Shown: positions 35,149 to 47,742 of the stretch, one piece after another
Layout of the letters: every line of letters starts with the position of its first letter
Position numbering within the stretch: position 1 is the first letter of the stretch
Position numbers and translations under genes: made by a program
The notes under the pieces: generated by a model
What the model saw: only the letters and a program-made list of their open reading frames with translations
Databases searched by the model: none
What the model was told of the DNA's origin: nothing
Assembly: GCA_032622095.1 (NCBI GenBank)
Contig: CP136064.1
Location: 262,923,863 to 262,987,862 of the forward strand
Length of the DNA: 64,000 nt
From: Siphonodentalium dalli
Taxonomy: Eukaryota > Mollusca > Scaphopoda > Gadilida > Siphonodentaliidae
Direction: 5' to 3'

Positions 35149-36405
35149 GGTTACGTAGCGTTTTTCCGAAGACCCATAACTCCGAAGGTCCGATTCTCCG
35201 AAGATCAGATTCTCCGACGCCCCGATTCTCCGAAAGCCCATAACTCCGAAGTCCCGATTCTCCGAAATCCCATAACTCCGAAGACCCATAACTGCGAAAG
35301 CCCATAACTCCGAAGGCCTATAACTCCGAACGCCCATAACTCCGAAGGTCTATAACTCCGAAGGGCCGATTCTCCGAAGGTCCTATTCTCCGAAGATCAT
35401 GTTTTATCGCTTATTAAATAGTGTACAGTCCAGTGGCGGGGTCAATGGTGCCCTAGGGAAGACCGCCCCCAAAAAACATGTCAAATGTCATGTAAACGTC
35501 AGGAAATCCCTCCTAGGCATTCAAATATTCACAGTGTTCCTGCCCAGGGGAGCCCCCGGACCAACGATTGGGGGGGCGACCCCTCCCATGTATGCGCTCC
35601 CCAAATCAGGCCTTCGTGATATGCTTTCGGCATATCATATGCATGATATATCCCCCACATATCCCCCACATATGCTAATTAATGTGCACCCCTAAATGGG
35701 AACCCTGGCTCCGCCACTGGTGTGCACCGGGTATATTATAACGAAACGCTGCAAGAATGTCCGAGTAGCCTAACATGCACAGGGGCGACAAGTTCTTCCC
35801 CGTTCACCCCTGTACATTTTACTCTGGCATCTCATGGGCCAACGTAACGTTATAGTATCTGGTGTGTAGTCAGTGGCGGGCCAGGATTCCCATTTAGGTG
35901 GGGGCAGTAGGAAAAGTTTGAATATTTTGATGCCCCATGAACGATTTCCGGGCGTTTACATGACATTGGACATGTTTTGGTAGGGGCCCATATTGTCTGA
36001 AATAGCAATTAAGTAGAGGTTTAATGGGGGCAGTGGGAATTTTGGGACCTCTTGGCTTCGCCACTGGACTGTACACTATTTAGTAAACGATAATACCCCG
36101 ATAAAACAAAATCTTCGGAGAATCGGACCTTCGGAGTTATGGGCCGTCGGAGAATCGGGCCTTCGGAGTTATAGGTCTTCGGAGAATCGGCCCTTCGGAG
36201 TTATAGGTCTTCGGAGTTATAGGTCTTCGGAGAATCGGCCCTTCGGAGTTATGGGCTTTCGGAGAATCGGATCTTCGGAGTTATGGGCCGTCGGTTATGG
36301 GCCGTCGGAGAATCGGGTCTTCGGAGTTGTGGGCCGTCGGAGAATAGGTTCTTCGGAGTTGTGGGCCTTCGTAGTAATAGGTCTTCGGAAAACCGGTCTG
36401 ACACC
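35149..36405. mobile_element. Foldback element with tandem-repeat arms and 9-bp target duplication
   Basis: GTCTATGTT flanks the element at 35140-35148 and 36406-36414. The left arm is an array of 12-15-bp units such as 'ataactccgaaggccc' and 'gattctccgaag'. The right arm is the same array inverted ('cttcggagttatgggc', 'cttcggagaatcgg'). The symmetry continues inward: 'aaatagtgtacagtccagtg' at about 35418 is mirrored near 36055-36080, and 'aacatgtcaaatgtcatgta' is mirrored near 35955. Nearly the whole 1257 bp could fold back on itself. No transposase is present. The duplication length fits Mutator-like foldback elements. Confidence 0.85.
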
Positions 36406-37234
36406 GTCTATGTTAGCGCAGTAAATCGTCGTAACTATATTTAGTCACTTATTACCTTATATTGCCACCAAAAGTTTTGCAAATATGTTAATTCTTTCAG
36501 TAATGATAAGAACAATATGAACTGAGCCAAACATTTGTATCGCTAAAACATAAGAACTACATGTAAGAACATGTAAGAAATCCTTTGCAAAAAGTCCTTG
36601 TATCAGTAGTATCTCAGTGGAGCTATGCGAGTTTGTATACATATATAATTGCGATCATATTGCAGACGACTAATTATACCTCCCCCCGAAACGAAGTTGT
36701 GGGGTGGGGTTATGCCGGAATCAGCTTGTCCGTCCGTCGTCCGCCGTCCGTGGACACAAATATTTTCACAACATGTATAATTTGTCCGAGCTTTTATTCG
36801 TACATTTTAGGTCAATTTGTTGAAAATTGACACAGATGGCCATTGGAACCTGTGCACCTGTTATTATAACGTCTGTCCGACTTTTTTGGTGGAGTTATTC
36901 CCCTTTTTCGACTTAGAACATTTTCGCAGCTTTTATTCCTACATTTTTCGGTCAATGTGTTTAGGATTATGATTAGGGGTTAGGGTTCTGCACCTGCAAT
37001 TGGAATCTGTTATTTATTATTTTAACTTTATGTTTACTGACATGTAAAACATCTTAGTGTTTTAAAACACGAGGGGTATAGTCCCATTGAGACAGTCACA
37101 CCTCTAGTTTTTATTTGAATATCCCGAAGATTGCCGGAGTCGAACGAAGTATTTTAATCGAGAAAACTGGAAATTCCCAATCTATTTCTGTATTAATGCC
37201 GGCTTGATGTTTGTATTTCTCGAGTCGTATAACA
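36406..37234. other. Gene-free interval with a dispersed-repeat segment
   Basis: 36680-37110 contains 'ccccgaaacgaagttgtggg' and a short (GTCCGTCC)-type tract (36728-36752). It looks like a fragment of a repeat family with GTCC/GACG tails. Nothing else is recognised. Confidence 0.4.
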
Positions 37235-40200
37235 AATATTATCAAATATAATGATATACCGGTATGATATCAAATATAATGATATACCGGTATGATATCA
37301 AATATAATGATATACCGGTATGATATCAAATATAATGATATACCCGTATGATTAATATAATGATATACCGGTATGATATCACATATAATGATATACCGGT
37401 ATAATATAAAATATAATGATATACCGGTATAATATAAAATATAATGATATACCGGTATAATATCAAATATAATGATATACCGGTATGATTAATATAATGA
37501 TATACCGGTATGATTAATATAATGATATACCGGTATGATTAATATAATGATATACCAGTATGATTAGTTAATATAATGATATACCGGTATGATTAGTTAA
37601 TATAATGATATACCGGTATAATATCAAAAATAATGATATACCGTTATGATTAATATAATGATATACCGGTATGATAAATATAATGATATACCGGTATGAT
37701 TAATATAATGATATACCGGTATGATTAATATAATGATATACCGGTATGATTAATATAATGATATACCGGTATGATTAATATAATGATATACCGGTATGAT
37801 AAATATAATGATATACCGGTATGATTAATATAATGATATACCGGTATGATTAATATAATGATATACCGGTATGATTAATATAATGATATACCGGTATGAT
37901 TAATATAATGATATACCGGTATGATAAATATAATGATATACCAGTATGATTAATATAATGATATACCGGTATGATTAATAAAATGATATACCGGTATGAT
38001 AAATATAATGATATACCGGTATGATTAATATAATGATATACCAGTATGATTAATATAATGATATACCAGTATGATTAATATAATGATATACCAGTATGAT
38101 ATCAAATATAATGATATACTGGTATGATTAATATAATGATATACCGGTATGATTAATATAATGATATACCGGTATGATTAATATAATGATATACCGGTAT
38201 GATTAATATAATGATATACCGGTATGATATCAAATATAATGATATACCGGTATGATTAATATAATGATATACCGGTATGATTAATATAACGATATACCGG
38301 TTTGATTAATATTATGATATACCGGTATGATTAATATAATGATATACCGGTATGATATCAAATATAATGATATACTGGTATGATTAATATAATGATATAC
38401 CGGTATGATAAATATAATGATATACCGGTATGATAAATATAATGATATACCGGTATGATATCAAATATAATGATATACTGGTATGATTAATATAATGATA
38501 TACCGGTATGATTAATATAATGATATACCGGTATGATATCAAATATAATGATATACTGGTATGATTAATATAATGATATACCGGTATGATTAATATAATG
38601 ATATACCGGTATGATTAATATAATGATATACCGGTATGATATCAAATATAATGATATACCGGTATGATTAATATAATGATATACCGGTATGATTAATATA
38701 ATGATATACCGGTATGATATCAAATATAATGATATACCGGTATGATTAATATAATGATATACCGGTATGATTAATATAACGATATACCGGTATGATTAAT
38801 ATTATGATATACCGGTATGATTAATATAATGATATACCGGTATGATATCAAATATAATGATATACTGGTATGATTAATATAATGATATACCGGTATGATT
38901 AATATAATGATATACCGGTATGATAAATATAATGATATACTGGTATGATTAATATAATGATATACCGGTATGATAAATATAATGATATACCGGTATGATA
39001 TCAAATATAATGATATACCGGTATGATTAATATAATGATATACCGGTATGATTAATATAATGATATACCGGTATGATTAATATAATGATATACCGGTATG
39101 ATTAATATAATGATATACCGGTATGTTTAATATAATGATACACCGGTATGATTAATATATTGATATACCGGTATGATATCAAATATAATGATATACCGGT
39201 ATGATTAATATAATGATATACTGGTATGATTAGTAAATATAATGATATACCGGTATGATTAATATAATGATATACCGGTATGATTAATATAATGATATAC
39301 CGGTATGATTAAAATAATGATATACCGGTATGATAAATATAATGATATACCGGTATGATTAATATAATGATATACCGGTATGATTTATATAATGATATAC
39401 CAGTATGATTAATACAATGATATACCGGTATGATTAATATAATGATATACCGGTATGATTAATATAATGATATAACGGTATGATTAATATAATGATATAA
39501 CGGTATGATTAATATAATGATATACCGGTATGATATCAAATATAATGATATACCGGTATGATTAATATAATGATATACCGGTATGATTAGTAAATATAAT
39601 GATATACCGGTATGATTAATATAATGATATACCGGTATGATTAATATAATGATATACCGGTATGATTAATATAATGATATACCGGTATGATTAATATAAT
39701 GATATACTGGTATGATTAATATAATGATATACCGGTATGATATCAAATATAATGATATACCGGTATGATTAATATAATGATATACCGGTATGATATCAAA
39801 TATAATGATATACCGGTATGATTAATATAATGATATACCGGTATGATTAATATAATGATATACCGGTATGATTAATATAATGATATACCGGTATGATTAA
39901 TATAATTATATACCGGTATGATTAATATAATGATATACCGGTATGATTAATATAATGATATACCGGTATGATTAATATAATGATATACCGGTATGATTAA
40001 TATAATGATATACCGGTATGATTAATACAATGATATACCGGTATGATTAATATAATGATATACCGGTATGATTAATATAATTATATACCGGTATGATTAA
40101 TATAATGATATACCGGTATGATTAATATAATGATATAACGGTATGATTAATATAATGATATACCGGTATGATTAATATAATGATATAACGGTATGATTAA

Positions 40201-41095
40201 TATAATGATATACCGGTATGATATCAAATATAATGATATACCGGTATGATTAATATAATGATATACCGGTATGATTAGTAAATATAATGATATACCGGTA
40301 TGATTAATATAATGATATACCGGTATGATTAATATAATGATATACCGGTATGATTAATATAATGATATACCGGTATGATTAATATAATGATATACTGGTA
40401 TGATTAATATAATGATATACCGGTATGATATCAAATATAATGATATACCGGTATGATTAATATAATGATATACCGGTATGATATCAAATATAATGATATA
40501 CCGGTATGATTAATATAATGATATACCGGTATGATTAATATAATGATATACCGGTATGATATCAAATATAATGATATACCGGTATGATTAATATAATGAT
40601 ATACCGGTATGATATCAAATATAATGATATACCGGTATGATTAATATAATGATATACCGGTATGATTAGTAAATATAATGATATACCGGTATGATTAATA
40701 TAATGATATACCGGTATGATTAATATAATGATATACCGGTATGATTAATATAATGATATACCGGTATGATTAATATAATGATATACCGGTATGATTAATA
40801 TAATGATATACCGGTATGATTAATATAATGATATACCGGTATGATTAATACAATGATATACCGGTATGATTAATATAATGATATACCGGTATGATTAATA
40901 TAATTATATACCGGTATGATTAATACAATGATATACCGGTATGATTAATATAATGATATACCGGTATGATTAATATAATGATATACCGGTATGATTAATA
41001 TAATGATATACCGGTATGATATCAAATATAATGATTAGTTAATATAATGATATACTGGTATGATTAGTTAATATAATGATATACTGGTATGATTA
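37235..41095. repeat. 25-bp satellite array, ~150 copies, with ATACCGGTAT core
   Basis: The basic unit is gatataccggtatgattaa plus tataat (25 bp). Variants are a 28-bp form with 'gatatcaaat' and 28-29-bp forms with 'gattag(t)taaat'. Each unit centres on the palindrome ATACCGGTAT, giving one CCGG per unit. Blocks recur at larger spacing: the 'aacgatatacc...attatgatatacc' pair at about 38287 and 38777 (480-490 bp), and the 'gattagtaaat' neighbourhood at about 39585, 40272 and 40662. This indicates higher-order duplication. Confidence 0.97.
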
Positions 41096-41944
41096 GTTGT
41101 GAATTTTTTCAATCCGTCGTGTTTCATATCATAATAGGTGATAACAACACACTATATAACGCTTCGATTGGAGCAAAAGCAGTTCAACGCGACAGCATTA
41201 ACAAAATCAGTTGACATTTCTGGTATTGACATTTCAAGTCGTAATGACAAAATATGGCAAACCTCTAGAGGTCAGGTAGAGATATTTTAGATATTTCAGA
41301 CCCGATTGAAATATGTATTCCAAAGTCAACATGACGAAATACCAGAACATGGTAGATTTAACCCGAAAGCTGTTAATACTCCAAATATGAATATATAGTC
41401 CAGGAGATCGACCCCAAGAAATAACAAATGTTGCTCATTTTGACGGACAAGTGCTATCCGGTCTAATTTTGTAGTAAAATATATGTAGATTACGAAAATC
41501 CATGATAGCAGTGGTGAATTTGTAGCTTAATTGGCGAAAAACGCGTTTTTATTGACCTACCCGACGACCGAAAATGAAAGAATTTTCCGGCGACGTCATA
41601 GTACTACTAGTCCGGAAGCTAATATGGGTATAATTGCACCCCCTGGGACTTAACTTCTCCCCACTCATTTTGTTCCTTATTATGTCCTTCAACTTTTAAG
41701 CAATGTTAACAAGAACAAAAAGTGGCCATATAGACTCCAGACAAAATGGCGTCCATCATGGCCGCCGTTTTTCAGACCAGACCCTAAGTCAGTTTTATGC
41801 AAATTATAGCGGCGAAAATCTTGTAAAATGTATACAAATGTATATATTTTCGTGAAGCTAAGACATAATGTCACTTTTTTGGGGCAAAATTGAAACTCAC
41901 CATCCAAGATGGCCACCAAAATGGCCGCCGGAAGTTGAAAATAT

Positions 41945-42240
41945 GACTTTTTTTTACAAATATCTTCTAGATCGATTCATGCTGTTTGGAACTGGTTGAG
42001 TAATGCGACTTTATTTTGTATTTTGTATATTAACTGATCATTGGGGCAATTAATATGCACTTTTTGGGGTCCTAGCCCCTTCCGTTCCCTCAAAAATTTG
42101 AATTTACAGAACGCGGTATAAAATTTCACCAAAAAATCACAATTGGGATAATAGTCATATTTTAACAAGAAATGAACAGAACATTGTAATGTAATTGATG
42201 CATATGATTATACCTATGAATATTCCAACTCACTAGAACC
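41945..42240. repeat. Dispersed repeat, second copy of 18950-19345
   Basis: Shares 'tatcttctagatc', 'tacagaacgcggtataaa', 'aaatcacaattggga' and 'atgaatattccaa' in order with the copy in lectin intron 2. Confidence 0.65.
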
Positions 42241-42597
42241 AAAATTCTTACTTTGGCTCAAAATGGCTGCCAAAATATGGAAAATGGTAAATATTGCCCC
42301 AGCGTGTCCTGCAATCGATTACAAGTTGTGGATGATGTACAAAATTGGCTAATCTGCCTACTATACATTGAATACTAACATGTCTGATGTACCATGGTTA
42401 ATTGTTACAATTGTCACCACTGACATCACCAAAAATATTGGACTTTTGTCTCAAAAACTTGACTTAAATATCGACAAAAATTTACTTTTCATGTTTGGAC
42501 CATTTTTTCAATTAAAATTTAACTCTTTGGGTTGAAATGTGTTTATTGTTTTGGTCTATATTAAATGTGTCACACTACGGGATTTATAGACCAAATT

Positions 42598-43760
42598 GTT
42601 CGCCAGATTTTCACAGAACTGTATACTCTCATTAAGTAGACATGGATAAACGTTTTATATGCAGCCTGTGTCAGGGAGGACGCAAGTTATATAGGGGTGG
42701 GTGTAATATAGTGTGTCAGTTTGACATATTTCTCGATGGGTTAATATATAATGCTATGCTAATTATGGTCTGAAATGACTAATATCGAGATTTCTGGTGA
42801 CCATTCAACGTTTGATACCATTTGATATATTTTGATATATTTATTTTGGAAGTTCTGACATATATTTTGATATATATATTTTGGAAGTTCTGACACGTCA
42901 CCAAGCTTCGGTACATGTCACGAAGCTTCGGTACATAGGATGAAAAACCGCCACATATTTGGGGTTAATGATGCAAGGTCACATTTTTCGCCAGATTTCG
43001 ACAGAACTATATGCTCTCATTAAGTAGACATGGATAAACTTCTTGTATGTAGCACTGTGTCAGGGAGGAAGCAGTTATATAGGGTGGATGTAATATAGTG
43101 TGTCATTTTGACATAATTACACCATGGGTTAATGTATAATTCCATGATAGCTACCATCTGAAATGACTGATATCGAAGTTTATGGTGACCATTCAACGTT
43201 TGATGCCATTTGACGGTACGTGTCACGAAGCTTTGGTAAATTAGAAGAAAAATTGCCACAGATTTGGGGTTAACGATGCGAGGTCAGATTTTGACGGAAC
43301 TGTATACTCTCATTAAATAGACATCGATAAACTTCTTATATGTAGCCCTGTGTCAGGGAGGGAGCAGTTATATAGTAGGTGTAATATAGTGTGTCATTAT
43401 GACATATTCCTCGATGGGTTAATATATAATGCGATGCTAATTATGATCTGAAATTATTAATATCCGGGTTTCTGATGACCATTCAACGTTTGTTACCGGT
43501 ACCATATGATGTCCTATGGTGGTATATTCCTGGAGTTCTGACACGTCACGAAGCTTTGGTACATGGCACGAAGCTTCGGTGCATTGGATCAAAAAACCGC
43601 CACAGGTTTGGGTTTAAGAATGCATTGTCAATTTTTTTTTGCCACAGCGCTGGGAGATAATTACCCAGGGCCACATGTTTCTTCTAATTTTGATAGTACT
43701 GTATACTGTTATTAATAAAGATACACCTTGATTAACTTCATGTTGAATGAACCGGTCACA
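42598..43760. repeat. Degenerate ~290-390-bp tandem repeat, 3-4 copies
   Basis: Units start near 42598, 42988 and 43281, with a weaker one near 43672. Each has 'gtatactctcattaagtaga', 'ctgtgtcagggagga', 'gaccattcaacgtttg' and, in three, 'tcacgaagctt(c/t)ggtac'. No coding frame is conserved between units. Confidence 0.75.
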
Positions 43761-44489
43761 GTATAATTTTCTATTATTGAACATTTAACTTGAATGTCAC
43801 GAATAATCGGTAAATTCATGTTTTTGTTTCGACGCCGACTGTATGCATAAATATGATTTAAATATAGTAATATATGAATAATAATTAATGTACCGAAGCT
43901 TCGTATCTATAGGTTACAAACACCTAATTATTTTCCATAGGCGACAGTGTTAACTAAAAGTCCCGCCGGCTATGGGTTAAGCCAATTTGAACTTCAAGTG
44001 GTCAATTTTCCCTTAGAACGTCATCCGCTGCACAAGTGTGTTACAACAAACGTGCCCTTTTCGGTATTTTTTTCAAAGGATAATCTTGCATTTCCACAAC
44101 TACCCCATTAACTGCACACAAATCAGCAGCATAAACATATCCAGACCCCTTCCGTAACTTCTGGACACCACCAGACTCTTCCTGGACATCTAAACATACA
44201 CGATCGCCATATTTACGTAGGCTATGATTTTCTGTTCCAGATTAGGGATATTTCCCTCAATGATAATCAACCAATCAGCAGCCAGATTTTTTTGTTATGC
44301 TGACTCGAGTTTCAAGAAGCATAACTCCATATAATTAGTTGCTTGTACCGTATAATTGTAAAGAAAATCGAACTTTGATCGTGTAAACCGCGCCAATTTT
44401 ACAAAACAAGACAGTCAATGACTGTGGGGTCGCTCACCAGACTGCAAAGACTGATAAGACTGGGACTCTGGAGACCAAAACAGTGAGCA

Positions 44490-44760
44490 CTTTTCATAAT
44501 CACTTTAAAAGAAGTAGATTTAAACAGGATATGTGGCTAGAGAGACTTCAAGTATGTAGCTTGGTAAAAAACCACCTTGAAATTGCCAACTGTACACTAC
44601 TGATCACCCCCTCCTCCAGCTCAACAAGTCCCCTCCCAACCGGGATCCAGACTCCCAAGTCTTAGGTTGGAATTTCACAACCGACACCTCAAACTTTCTC
44701 AATTGTTGGAAATTTCCAATCTCACAAGCGCCTTTTTCTAAAACCATTTAAACATGTTTG
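44490..44760. repeat. Diverged relative of 'part 2' repeat
   Basis: Word order ('gtggctag', 'accaccttgaaatt', a C-rich run, 'attgttggaaatttccaa') follows that of part 2 of the 2.93-kb unit (12050-12310), at much lower identity. Non-coding. Confidence 0.45.
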
Positions 44761-44899
44761 AAGCCCAATTATCCATGGACCCAAAACACAATACATGTAT
44801 GTCAGACCAATCAGTCAGGTGGTTCCAAGGTAGATGTTTTAATGAATTTGGTATTTCTATGATTTTATTGGACACAAAAGTGTTAACTCCCCATAGACT

Positions 44900-47740
44900 G
44901 CCATTTCTTGACAGGTTGACCTCATTTTAACAAATCTGTATCTCAGTCACTAAAGGATCTTCCTGATTCCTCCATACTATATGTAAGCTAAATAGTCCAA
45001 AATCCCTTGAGAAGACATTTTAAGAATTACTATAGAGACATATAGTTATGTCCCTGGTCCCACCCTTTTAACCTGGTGACCCCATCTGAATAAATTTGAA
45101 TCCCAGACACCAAAGAACCCTTCATACATATCATAAATATCAGTCAAATAGACCTGATGGTCATTGTGAAGGAAGCATATTAAGAGGGAAACTGTCCTTC
45201 GCTTGGCCCCTATTTGACCAGGTGACCCCATTAAAAAAATCTGAATTGCAGTCAAGGAAGAACATTCCATTCTATATAAGCCAACTAGTTCTTGCAAACA
45301 TATTTTAAGAATTACTATGTAGTGAAATAGTTAAGTCTCTTTCTCTGCCCTTATTTGACTTTGTGATCCCATTTTCACAAATCTGATAAGGATAAAAATT
45401 AAGCTCCCCAGTTGAAGTTGGTGATATTCACCCATTGGGCACCTCATTTATGAATTTTATCTTCTGCAAATTAGGGGATATAGAAACTTCCTAGAAGGGA
45501 AATTTAACTAACAACAATGTAAATTTGATACTATAGATACTTCCCAGAAGATGAGGCCTAAGCAGAATGAGGTCGTCAGAGGGTGAATTTGGTGATGCTA
45601 GCCTGCTGTGCCGGATAGCATCACAAAAAGCGTGTCTGTTCCTACATTGTGTATGCCTGGCCTCAAGCAACACAATGTATTATACAACAAGCCTTGAAAT
45701 AGTGTGATAGTGTGTCTGTCATTTGCAGAGTGAGGTCCCCAGAGGGTGAATTTAGTGACGCTAAATTCACCCTCTGGGGACCTCATTCTGATAAAGTCCT
45801 CAACTGCTATGGAAGACCTAGAATAAAATTGAATTTCCCCAGTTGAAGTTGGTGATGTTCACCCATTGGGCCCCTCAATTATGAATTTTATCTTCTGCAA
45901 ATTAGGGGATATAGAAACTTCCTAGAAGGGAAATTTAACTAACAACAATGTAAATTTGATACTATAGATACTTCCCAGAAGATGAGGCCTAAGCAGAATG
46001 AGGTCCCCAAATGGTGAATTTGGTGATGCTAGCCTTGAATCAAGCTTTGAAATAGTCTGTCTGTTATTTGCAGAATGAGGTATCCAGAGGGTGAATTTAG
46101 TGAGGCTATCCTGCACAGCGGGCTAGTATCACTAAATTCACCCTCTGGGGACCTCATTCTGATAAGGCCCTCAACTGCTATGGAAGACCTAGAATAAGAT
46201 TGAAGTTCCCCAGTTGAAATTGGTGATGTTCACCCATTGGGCACCTCAATCATGAATTTTATCTTCTGCAAATTAAGGGATACAGAAACTTCCTAGAAGG
46301 GAAATTTAACTAACAACAATGTAAATTTGATACTATAGATACTTCCCAGAAGATGAGGCCTAAGCAGAATGAGATCTTGAGACTCTAGATACTTCCCAGA
46401 AGATGAGGCCTAAGCGGAATAAGGTTCTCAGAGGGTGTATTTGGTTATGCTAGCCTGCTGTGTAGGATAGCGTCACTAAATTCACCCTCTGGGAACCTCA
46501 TTCTACAAATGCCAGGCACTCTTTGAGAAAATGAAATTAATCTGATTTTAATGACCACTGAGTGATAATATAAACAACAAGGGTGCTTCATTGATAACAC
46601 CATTAATCTCATTTAAATTATGGATGACATGAATACACTCCCTGGGGACTCTGTCTAAGGCTGCAGAAGCTCTCTTTATCTCTATCTGTCTTGCCATGTC
46701 TATCAGTTCATAGGAGAGTTGCCTTGTAATGGGAATTTAAATAAATATACTTTATTTACCTGTGAGTTAGGATATGAGATAGGGTGGAATGCTGTGTGTT
46801 GGGGGTGGGGTTCTGGGTCATGTGGGGGGGGTGATATTATTGGTTTGTATGTTAAATTGATCAAGGAGTTCCTGAATTTTTTATTATTTTTTGGGGAATT
46901 ATGGCCCTGGCTCCACCACTATTTGACCCAGTGACCCCATTTGAACAAATCTGAACCCCAGCCATTCAATGACCCCACATACCAAATATAAACTAAATCG
47001 GCTTAATGGTTATTGACAAGAAGTCGTTATAAAAATTACCAAGGAGGAATATAGTTATGGCCCTGGTTTTTGCAACTGTTTGACACAGTGACCTCATTTG
47101 AACAAATATTAATGACAGTCACCTAGGGAACATCCACCCCAAATATGATCAAAATGCAAAAATGTAATTTTTTGGTTTTTAGAGTTATGTCCCTGGCTCT
47201 GCCCCTAATTGACCCAGTGACCCAATTTGAACAAATCTGATTCCCAGTCACCCAAGGTCCCTCAGTACCAAACATAAGCTAATTCGGCCCAATATGTTTG
47301 TAGAAGAAGTCATTGTAAGAATTACTATGAGTTATGGCCCTGGTTTCTCAACTAATTGACCGGGTGACCTCATTTGAACAATCTGAACACCAGTCACCCA
47401 AGGACCCTCCATACCAAATATTAGCTAAATCGGCACAATGGTTATGGACAAGAAGTTGTTGTAAGAATTACTGTGGAGGAATAGAATTATGGCCCTGGTT
47501 TCGCAACTACATGTATTTGACCCAGTGACCTCATTGAACAAATCTGAATGAGAGTCACCTAGGGAACATCCACACCAAATATGAACCAATTTGGTATGAT
47601 GGTTTCAGAGGAGAAGATGTTTTTAAAAAAAGTTGACGGACGGACAGACAGACGGACGGACAGACGGACGGACGGACGGACGGACGACGGACGAGGAGTG
47701 ATGACTATAGCTCCACCGGAGACTTCGTCTCAGGTGAGCT
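44900..47740. repeat. Degenerate ~150-bp repeat block ending in a GACG tract
   Basis: Recurrent words are 'ttatggccctgg', 'ttgacccagtgacccc', 'atttgaacaaatctgaa' and 'caccaaatat'. It closes with a (GACG)n tract at 47636-47692 and 'ttcgtctcaggtgagctaaa'. I recognise this as a type of dispersed repeat common in bivalve genomes. A different tandem block is embedded at 45405-46505. Confidence 0.6.
45405..46505. repeat. Three ~370-430-bp tandem units containing perfect hairpins
   Basis: Units begin near 45405, 45834 and 46206 with 'ccccagttgaa(g/a)ttggtgat'. They share 'aacttcctagaagggaaatt' and 'cttcccagaagatgaggcct'. Between them are inverted repeats; the best, 45732-45755 and 45761-45784, is a perfect 24-bp stem with a 5-base loop, built on gagggtgaatttag and its complement. 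Related imperfect hairpins lie near 46083-46160 and 46428-46502. Confidence 0.75.
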
Positions 47741-47742
47741 AA

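Noticed and set aside
38771-39004. 77-codon frame of 'YRYIIILIIPVYHYINH' repeats
   Set aside because: A translation of the 25-bp satellite.
45096-47528. Several short frames in the 44.9-47.7 kb block
   Set aside because: They are not conserved between repeat units and are explained by a degenerate dispersed repeat.
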